Shown: positions 1 to 4,645 of the stretch, one piece after another | Layout: each line of letters starts with the position of its first letter | How positions within the stretch are numbered: position 1 is the stretch's first letter | Assembly: GCA_905202115.1 (NCBI GenBank) | Contig: CAJKQZ010000089.1 | Coordinates: forward strand, 1-9,784 | Source: an uncultured Prevotellaceae bacterium | GTDB taxonomy: Bacteria > Bacteroidota > Bacteroidia > Bacteroidales > Bacteroidaceae | Direction of reading: 5' to 3' | DNA: 9,784 nt | Notes under the pieces: generated by a model | Databases searched by the model: none | Seen by the model: only the letters and a program-made list of their open reading frames with translations | Told to the model about the DNA's origin: nothing | Made by a program: the position numbers and the translations under genes

Positions 1-71
1 CTGAGATATTTTAAAATATCTCAGACATATTTTGAATTATCTCCGATGTATTTTTTATTTGGTGCGGGAGG
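1..71 (+). repeat. 21-bp-register intergenic element, copy 1 (cut by window start)
   Basis: Seen directly: the last 8 bases of a first 13-mer (CTGAGATA), spacer TTTTAAAA, second 13-mer TATCTCAGACATA (17-29), spacer TTTTGAAT, third 13-mer TATCTCCGATGTA (38-50), then a 21-bp tail (51-71) made of six T, ATTT and GGTGCGGGAGG. Positions 1-24 form a perfect inverted repeat centred on the first spacer. The first five bases of the expected 76-bp element fall outside the window. It lies beyond the 3' end of deoC and points against it. Function unknown. Confidence 0.9.
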
Positions 72-127
72 TCGTGCGGCATGCGTGCAACGGTAGTTGC
101 CGTGTGCCGTGCATCGGCGCTTGCGTC
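72..127. other. deoC 3' flank with a small inverted repeat
   Basis: This short GC-rich stretch separates the deoC stop from element copy 1. It contains GCAAC-GGTA-GTTGC (about 88-101), flanked by CGGCA and TGCCG that could extend a structured RNA. No U-run follows it in the deoC direction, so it is not a classical intrinsic terminator. Its role is uncertain. Confidence 0.3.
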
Positions 128-1186
128 TTAGAAGTATTTCGTTTCCTGGCCTGTGAGGTCGCTTATGAGTGTGTTTGCAAGGCCGCTTGCGCCTATGCGG
201 AATAAATCGGCGGTGAGCCATTCGCTGCCGAGCGTTTCCTTTACTATCGAATAGTATCCCACGGCGTCCTCGACGGTCTTCACTCCGCCGGCAATCTTTA
301 TGCCTATGTGGTTTCTCGTTTTATCGAAATATTCCTTTATGGCAGTGCACATTACATAGACGGCTGCGGGTGTGGCCCCGACGGAAATCTTGCCGGTGGA
401 CGTCTTGATGAAGTCGGCGCCGCAGTACATGGCGAATACGGCCGCTTTCTTTATGTTTGCGGCGGTCTGCAGCGCGCCGGTTTCGAGTATAACCTTGAAT
501 TTCTTGCTTTCGCAATAGTTTTTCATCTCGCTGAGTTCGTCGACGATGTATTCGTAGTCGCCGCTGAGGAACTTGCCCACGTGCAGCACGGTGTCTATTT
601 CTTCGGCGCCGTCTCTGAGGGCGAGTGAGGTTTCAACGCATTTTATCTCCGGGCGCATTTGGGCCGAGGGAAAGCCGCCGGCTACGCATGTGACGCTCAC
701 TTCGTCTGATTCGAGCGACTGACTTACGAGCGAGGCGTAGTTGGGGTAGGTGCATACGGCGGCAACGTTGGGCAGTTCGGGATAAGCGTCTGAAAAACCG
801 TTCACTTTCTCGACCATTGCAAGAATACTTTCGTCGTTGTCGGTGACTTTCAGCGATGTAAGCTCTACGCTGCCGAGAAGAAAGCGCTTTACTTCGGGAG
901 TGTTGTTCTCGCGGGCATGTTTTTCTATTATGGCGGCCGCTGTGTGGTAGGCCTGCTCGTCGTTTATGTTGGTGTCGTAGGCGGCAAGGGTGTCGTTGAT
1001 TGCTTTGTAAAGGCTCATCGTTTCGGCTGCGCTGTCGCCTTCGTGATTGTGCCGGCAGTGCCCTCCGCCGTGGCAACAGTGGTGTCCTTCGTGCCCGTCG
1101 TGGTCGTGATTGTGGCAGCAGTGTTCGCCTTCATGTCCGTTGTGTTCGCCGTGACAGCAACAATGGTTGTGTTCTTCGGGTGTCAT
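128..1186 (-). CDS. deoC: Deoxyribose-phosphate aldolase with His/Cys-rich N-terminal extension
   Basis: DeoC is a cytoplasmic class I aldolase that splits 2-deoxyribose-5-phosphate into glyceraldehyde-3-phosphate and acetaldehyde, ending deoxynucleoside catabolism. The catalytic part is clear: Asp198 in EIDTVLHVGK, Glu235 in ILETGAL, the Schiff-base Lys261 in DFIKTSTGK, and Lys297 in GIKIAGGVKT, which precedes the phosphate-binding glycines. The protein is 352 aa, against about 259 for E. coli DeoC. Most of the excess is residues 1-56, a segment with 16 His and 8 Cys between residues 6 and 48 (for example EHCCHNHDHDGHEGHHCCH). A conventional start would be Met57. I prefer the 1186 start because it lies 12 nt after the mazG stop, as expected in a compact operon, and the upstream frame is open. 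It is probably co-transcribed as the last gene of dtd-mazG-deoC. Identity is certain; translation of the extension is likely but unproven. Confidence 0.96.
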   Translation of the reverse strand: MTPEEHNHCCCHGEHNGHEGEHCCHNHDHDGHEGHHCCHGGGHCRHNHEGDSAAETMSLYKAINDTLAAYDTNINDEQAYHTAAAIIEKHARENNTPEVKRFLLGSVELTSLKVTDNDESILAMVEKVNGFSDAYPELPNVAAVCTYPNYASLVSQSLESDEVSVTCVAGGFPSAQMRPEIKCVETSLALRDGAEEIDTVLHVGKFLSGDYEYIVDELSEMKNYCESKKFKVILETGALQTAANIKKAAVFAMYCGADFIKTSTGKISVGATPAAVYVMCTAIKEYFDKTRNHIGIKIAGGVKTVEDAVGYYSIVKETLGSEWLTADLFRIGASGLANTLISDLTGQETKYF

Positions 1187-1198
1187 TATCGTAATGTT

Positions 1199-1525
1199 TT
1201 AGTTTTTAAGTTTTTTGTTGTTTATGTGGCGGGTTGAATCGCGTCTGGTTTTTTTCTCGATGTTCTTTCTCATGGCTTCGTCGAGGTTTACTCCGGTTTG
1301 GTTGGCTATGCAGGTGAGCACCCAGAGCACATCGGCTATTTCGTCCGACAGGTCGTGTTTTTCGTCTGCCTTGAACGACTGGTCGCCATAGGTGCGTGCC
1401 ATTATCCGTGCCATTTCGCCCACTTCTTCGGTGAGGCAGGCCATGTTGGTGAGTTCGCTGAAATATCTTACACCATAGATTTTTATCCAGTTGTCTACCT
1501 GTTCCTGCAAGTCGTTGAGTGTCAT
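1199..1525 (-). CDS. MazG-family nucleotide pyrophosphohydrolase
   Basis: This 108-aa all-alpha MazG-like protein is expected to hydrolyse non-canonical or excess (d)NTPs to the monophosphate and pyrophosphate in the cytoplasm, using Mg2+. The metal-binding signature is visible: EEVGE at 33-37 (ExxE from Glu34 to Glu37) and DEIADVLWVL at 61-70 (ExxD from Glu62 to Asp65). The length fits a single-domain MazG homologue rather than the two-domain E. coli MazG. The C-terminus is basic (KKTRRDSTRHINNKKLKN). The ATG at 1525 lies 2 nt after the dtd stop; longer in-frame extensions would run through dtd and lack family similarity. It is the middle gene of dtd-mazG-deoC, so it is translated with a proofreading enzyme and a deoxyribose-phosphate aldolase, a grouping that suggests nucleotide and tRNA clean-up. 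The exact substrate cannot be read from sequence. Confidence 0.9.
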   Translation of the reverse strand: MTLNDLQEQVDNWIKIYGVRYFSELTNMACLTEEVGEMARIMARTYGDQSFKADEKHDLSDEIADVLWVLTCIANQTGVNLDEAMRKNIEKKTRRDSTRHINNKKLKN

Positions 1526-1527
1526 GA

Positions 1528-1980
1528 TTATTCTTTGTTTTTTGTGTCCATGCAGATTGTTACGGGGCCGTCGTTCACGAGGTTTACTTTCATGTCGGCG
1601 CCGAACTCGCCGGTTCCTACCGGCTTTCCGAGAGCGGTTTCCATTGCCGTGCAGAACTGTTCGTACAGGGGAATGGAAATCTCGTGGGCGGCGGCGCGGA
1701 TGTATGACGGGCGATTGCCTTTCTTGTATGACGCCATGAGGGTGAACTGGCTTACAATCAGCACGTCGCCGCCAATGTCCTCGACCGAAAGGTTCATCAC
1801 TCCGTGCTCGTCGTCGAAAATGCGCAGACCGCATATTTTTCTTACGAGCCAGGCAATATCGTCTCCGCCGTCGCTCGCTTCCACTCCGAGGAGTATGAGC
1901 AGGCCGCGGTTTATGGCGCTTTTCGTTTTGCCTTCGATAGTTACGCTCGCGTTGAGTACTCTTTGTATGACTGTTCTCAT
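1528..1980 (-). CDS. dtd: D-aminoacyl-tRNA deacylase
   Basis: Dtd hydrolyses D-amino acids (and glycine mischarged on tRNA-Ala) from tRNA, enforcing chirality in translation; it acts as a cytoplasmic homodimer. The 150-aa product has the family signatures: start MRTVIQRVLNASV, SQFTL at 77-81 and the Gly-cisPro motif in NDGPVT (GPVT at 138-141), which recognises the D-amino acid from the partner subunit. Length is typical (about 145-150 aa). An in-frame ATG at 2031 would add 17 residues, but a -7 promoter box at 2010-2017 lies inside that extension, and the family start is MRTVIQRV, so 1980 is chosen. It is the first gene of the dtd-mazG-deoC operon, with 2 nt to mazG. Confidence 0.96.
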   Translation of the reverse strand: MRTVIQRVLNASVTIEGKTKSAINRGLLILLGVEASDGGDDIAWLVRKICGLRIFDDEHGVMNLSVEDIGGDVLIVSQFTLMASYKKGNRPSYIRAAAHEISIPLYEQFCTAMETALGKPVGTGEFGADMKVNLVNDGPVTICMDTKNKE

Positions 1981-2009
1981 TTGTTTATGGCGTGTGTCGG
2001 GATGAATTG

Positions 2010-2017
2010 CAAATTTA
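2010..2017 (-). promoter_or_regulatory. Putative -7 box (TAAATTTG) of the dtd-mazG-deoC operon
   Basis: The minus strand reads TAAATTTG, an exact match to the Bacteroidetes -7 consensus TAnnTTTG, 29 nt upstream of the dtd ATG. I did not find a convincing TTTG -33 box at the usual spacing. Transcription would begin a few bases downstream, giving a leader of roughly 20-25 nt. Confidence 0.55.
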
Positions 2018-2077
2018 CTTATTTCCTGCAATATTTTCCTGCTTTTCGGAGCAGGGGAGAGCGGAATGTGTTTTTAT

Positions 2078-2153
2078 GCTCCCGCTTGTAAAAAAAATTA
2101 TCTCAGAGATAATTCAAAATATGTCAGAGATAATTTGAAATATCTCAGACATA
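2078..2153 (-). repeat. 21-bp-register intergenic element, copy 2 (complete)
   Basis: Read on the minus strand: 13-mers TATGTCTGAGATA (2153-2141), TATCTCTGACATA (2132-2120) and TATCTCTGAGATA (2111-2099), separated by 8-bp spacers TTTCAAAT and TTTTGAAT. A 21-bp tail follows: A, eight T, ACAA and GCGGGAGC (2098-2078). It sits between uvrC and the dtd promoter and points the same way as both genes. Function unknown. Confidence 0.92.
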
Positions 2154-2171
2154 TTTTTTGCAGTTTTTAGG

Positions 2172-2190
2172 AGCGCTGAAAATCAGAGCT
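2172..2190 (-). terminator. Possible hairpin abutting the uvrC stop codon
   Basis: AGCTCTGA-TTT-TCAGCGCT on the minus strand can form an 8-bp stem with one internal T/C mismatch and a 3-nt loop, immediately after the uvrC stop. No U-run follows in the uvrC direction, so it may be an RNA-stabilising 3' hairpin rather than an intrinsic terminator. Confidence 0.35.
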
Positions 2191-4041
2191 TTATAAATGT
2201 CTGTTTTTGTCTTCATTTTCGTCGTGCAACTGACGGTACAGATTTTCTCCGCGCGCGTTGCCTATAATGCTCTGAAGCTGTTGCAAAGTGGCCTCGCGTA
2301 TTCGTTTTATGCTGCCTAACTCGCGGAGTAACAGCGTTTTGGTTTTCTCGCCTACGCCTTTTATGCTGTCGAGCTGCGACGATAGCTGGCGTTTGCTGCG
2401 TTTGTCGCGGTGGAATGTGATAGCAAAACGGTGCACCTCGTCCTGCATTTGCGTGAGCGTCTTGAAAAGCACGCTTTCCTGCTTGAGCCCGATTACTGCC
2501 GGCGGAAAGCCGTAGAGAAGTTCGTGGGTGCGGTGTCGGTTGTCTTTGGCAAGGCCGGCGATAGGTATGTCGAGGTGAAGCACGTCTTCGGTTATCTGCC
2601 GCACAACTTCCATTTGCCCCTTGCCGCCGTCGGTTATTATAAGGTCGGGCAGGGGAAGGTGCTCTTCTATGGCGCGCGAGTAGCGCCGGAAAACCACTTC
2701 TTTCATCGAGGCGTAGTCATCGGGACCGGAAACGCTGCGGATGTTGTACTTTCTGTACTCTTTCTTTGCCGGTTTCAGCTTTTCGAACACCACGCAGGCG
2801 GCAACGGCGTCGCTGCCGCTTATGTTGGAGTTGTCGAAAAGCTCTATGCGCAAGGGAGGTTTGGGAAGTTTCAGCTGGTTCTGGATTTCCTTCATCAAAC
2901 GCATGTTTTTCTGCTCCGGATTGAGCTTTTCGGCCTGTTTCATGCGGTCGAAGCGGTATTCTTTCACGTTTAACAGCGAGAGTTTCAGCAGCTTGTAGCG
3001 GTCGCCCCGCTGCGGAACGGTGAAAGTTACGTTTTCCATTTCGTAATCAATGGCAAACGGTACGATTATCTCTCTTGCTCGGCTGCCGTAACGGTTGCGC
3101 ATTTCGGTTATACCCAATGTCAGCAGTTCCTGGTCGGTTTCGTTAAGGCGTTTCTTGTATTCGAAAGTGAATGCCTGGTTTATCATTCCTTTCGTTACGT
3201 GCATGTAGTTTACAAAAGCTGAGTTTTCATCGCTTTCTATCGAGAAAACATCGACATTGTTCACTATGTTCGACACCACTTCGCTCTTGGCGCAGTAATT
3301 TTCGAGCAGGTCGTATTTCTGTTTCAGAACCTGCGCCTCCTCGAAGCGCAGTTCTTCGGCCAGTTTCATCATATCGGAGCGCAGCTGTCGTTCGAGTTCT
3401 TTAGTGTTGCCGCGCAGAATTTCTCGCGCAGCGTCTATCTGTTTCATATATTCCTCGCGCGATTGTTTACCGGTGCACGGAGCCGCACAATTATGGATAT
3501 GATATTCGAGACACTCTTTGTATCTTCCGCAACGTACGCCTTCGCAGGTCATGCTAATGTGGCAGGGGCGGGGATGCGCCACATTTTTTATAATGTCGAG
3601 CAGGGCATACATAGTTGGTACGTGGCTGTACGGACCGAAATACTCCCAGCCGTTGCGAATGCGGCGGCGCGTTTTGAAAATGCGCGGAAAATCCTCGTTT
3701 GTTATGCAAATCGACGGATAAGTCTTGTCGTCTTTCAGCAGAACATTGTAGTGCGGCTTGTAGCGTTTGATGAGGTTGTTTTCGAGAAGCAGCGCATCTT
3801 CCTCGCTGTTTACGACGATATATTTTATATCGCGTATTTTGCTCACGAGTACGCGCGTTTTAATGCTTTGCTGCTCGCGTATGAAATATGAACTGACTCT
3901 TCGTTTAAGTTTCTTGGCTTTGCCTACGTATATTACCTCTCCGTTTTCATTAAGATACTGATAACAGCCGGGAAGCTCGGGAAGGTTGTTTACTATTCCC
4001 TTCAGATATTCCTGGAGTTTTGCGTTTTCTTCTTTTGTCAT
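2191..4041 (-). CDS. uvrC: UvrABC excinuclease subunit C
   Basis: UvrC is the dual endonuclease of nucleotide-excision repair: it cuts 3' and then 5' of a lesion marked by UvrA2B. The 616-aa product has full family length (about 600 aa). Order of domains: GIY-YIG nuclease (about 20-100; GCY 25-27, VIYVGK 36-41, Glu87 in LLEN); a cysteine cluster C166, C177, C185, C189 whose spacing matches the proposed E. coli Fe-S ligands C154, C166, C174, C178; a UVR/UvrB-contact helix pair (about 213-248); an RNase-H-like 5' nuclease with Asp403 (FDNSNISGSDAVA), Asp471 (ITDGGKGQ) and His537 (EVHRFA); and tandem helix-hairpin-helix DNA-binding motifs (about 556-595, SIKGVGEKTKTLLL). The ATG at 4041 gives a normal N-terminus. 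It is separated from both neighbours by long gaps, each with a repeat element; no clear TAnnTTTG box was seen upstream. Confidence 0.98.
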   Translation of the reverse strand: MTKEENAKLQEYLKGIVNNLPELPGCYQYLNENGEVIYVGKAKKLKRRVSSYFIREQQSIKTRVLVSKIRDIKYIVVNSEEDALLLENNLIKRYKPHYNVLLKDDKTYPSICITNEDFPRIFKTRRRIRNGWEYFGPYSHVPTMYALLDIIKNVAHPRPCHISMTCEGVRCGRYKECLEYHIHNCAAPCTGKQSREEYMKQIDAAREILRGNTKELERQLRSDMMKLAEELRFEEAQVLKQKYDLLENYCAKSEVVSNIVNNVDVFSIESDENSAFVNYMHVTKGMINQAFTFEYKKRLNETDQELLTLGITEMRNRYGSRAREIIVPFAIDYEMENVTFTVPQRGDRYKLLKLSLLNVKEYRFDRMKQAEKLNPEQKNMRLMKEIQNQLKLPKPPLRIELFDNSNISGSDAVAACVVFEKLKPAKKEYRKYNIRSVSGPDDYASMKEVVFRRYSRAIEEHLPLPDLIITDGGKGQMEVVRQITEDVLHLDIPIAGLAKDNRHRTHELLYGFPPAVIGLKQESVLFKTLTQMQDEVHRFAITFHRDKRSKRQLSSQLDSIKGVGEKTKTLLLRELGSIKRIREATLQQLQSIIGNARGENLYRQLHDENEDKNRHL

Positions 4042-4118
4042 GGCTGTTCAGTTTGTTTGTGTGCGGAATTTTCTTTTCGGCTTTCAGTTTATTGTTCTTC
4101 TCTGGGAGCCCGGAAAAT

Positions 4119-4194
4119 TATCTCTGAGGTATTTTAAATTATCTCAGACATATTTCAAAATATCTCAGAGATAATTTTTATTTGCTGCGGGAGC
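4119..4194 (+). repeat. 21-bp-register intergenic element, copy 3 (complete)
   Basis: 13-mers TATCTCTGAGGTA (4119-4131), TATCTCAGACATA (4140-4152) and TATCTCAGAGATA (4161-4173), with 8-bp spacers TTTTAAAT and TTTCAAAA. A 21-bp tail (4174-4194) runs from a T-rich start to GCTGCGGGAGC. A further TTTTT follows at 4196. It lies upstream of uvrC and points against it. Function unknown. Confidence 0.92.
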
Positions 4195-4400
4195 GTTTTT
4201 ATCTGCTGCTGAAGTTTCCGGTTTTTATATAGTCTACGGTTCTCGATATTTAATATGCCACCTTTCTTGTTTAACATGCCATTTTCGTTATCCAACATAC
4301 CGTCTTCGTTGTTCGACATACCGCTTTCCTTATCTAACATACTACCTTCGTAATCCAACATGCTACCTCCATTATTTGATATGGTGTTTCGCACCTGCAT
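4155..4400 (-). CDS. Doubtful 81-aa ORF encoding a heptapeptide repeat
   Basis: The frame encodes six recognisable heptads, roughly E-[GDN]-[GS]-M-L-[DN]-[NK] (for example GSMLDYE, GSMLDKE, GMLDNEN, GMLNKKG, GILNIEN), followed by a basic Gln/Lys-rich tail. The heptads come from the 21-bp DNA tandem array at 4252-4377. Units differ at synonymous sites (GGT/GGC, TTG/TTA) but also at amino-acid-changing sites. The last residues (KIISEIF) and the stop are encoded inside repeat element copy 3, which argues that this is an accidental frame or one captured by the repeat. No signal peptide, membrane segment or known domain is visible, and no promoter box was found. A real product would be a small acidic-to-basic repeat protein of unknown role. 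I do not recognise it. Confidence 0.22.
   Translation of the reverse strand: MQVRNTISNNGGSMLDYEGSMLDKESGMSNNEDGMLDNENGMLNKKGGILNIENRRLYKNRKLQQQIKTLPQQIKIISEIF
4252..4377. repeat. Six 21-bp tandem repeats
   Basis: Consecutive units begin at 4252, 4273, 4294, 4315, 4336 and 4357, each starting AAYAT or GACAT (plus-strand consensus near AACATACCNTCTTCGTTATCC, lightly degenerate). A decayed seventh unit may begin at 4378 (GATATGGTG). No unit is gapped: the period is exactly 21 bp throughout. It is not a CRISPR array, since there are no unique spacers. It may be a protein-binding array or part of a small repeat-protein gene. Confidence 0.85.
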
Positions 4401-4534
4401 TCTTTGTTCGGGAGTTTGCTATGCTGTGCTTTTTCAGACCTTGTTTCTTTTCTGAAAAACGGACAAAATTGCCACCGCTCTCAATAGAGGTTTTCGCTAA
4501 TACTCAGCGTTTAAATTTTCTTTTTGGAGGTTTT

Positions 4535-4550
4535 TGTTTCACGTGGAACA
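4535..4550 (-). promoter_or_regulatory. parS-type centromere site (predicted ParB-binding)
   Basis: The minus strand reads TGTTCCACGTGAAACA, matching all 16 positions of the B. subtilis parS consensus TGTTNCACGTGAAACA; it differs from the perfect palindrome at one base pair. ParB (Spo0J) nucleates on such sites and spreads to form the partition complex, usually near the replication origin. It lies between genes, 96 bp from the mnmG stop, and needs no coding explanation. No parA or parB is in the window. Only one exact site was found here; the CACGTG at about 576 lacks the flanks. Confidence 0.8.
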
Positions 4551-4569
4551 TGCCCGCTTTTATTGTCGT

Positions 4570-4599
4570 GCCAGAGGATTGAGAGTAGTGCCTCCTGGC
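4570..4599 (-). terminator. Possible mnmG 3' hairpin
   Basis: On the minus strand, GCCAGGAGG and CCTCTGGC can pair in an 8-bp stem with one bulged G and a 13-nt loop, about 47 nt beyond the mnmG stop. No U-run follows, so a terminator role is only a possibility. It is 19 bp from the parS-type site. Confidence 0.3.
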
Positions 4600-4645
4600 G
4601 GCTGCGTTGTGCTTTCCGAAATTCTCCATTTAGGACTTGGAGGAA

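Larger units (their letters stand above)
4042..4645. other. 604-bp gap between uvrC and mnmG: element, tandem array, parS-like site
   Basis: From left to right the gap holds the uvrC leader (4042-4118, no clear promoter box), element copy 3 (4119-4194), an AT-rich link, six 21-bp tandem repeats (4252-4377), an AT-rich inverted repeat TTTTTCAGA/TCTGAAAAA (4430-4438 and 4451-4459), a parS-type 16-mer (4535-4550) and a hairpin near the mnmG stop. The only reading frame of note is the doubtful 81-codon one at 4155-4400. The concentration of structured non-coding DNA is unlike the compact operon to the left. Confidence 0.75.

Noticed and set aside
574..583. A second parS site (CACGTG inside deoC)
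   Set aside because: Only the six-base core matches; the flanking TGTT/AACA are absent.
4252..4377. DnaA-box cluster (TTATCCAAC-like motifs every 21 bp near parS)
   Set aside because: None matches TTATNCACA; the best share only seven of nine positions, and no dnaA or classical unwinding element is visible.
4252..4377. CRISPR array
   Set aside because: Units are contiguous 21-bp repeats with no unique spacers, and there are no cas genes.
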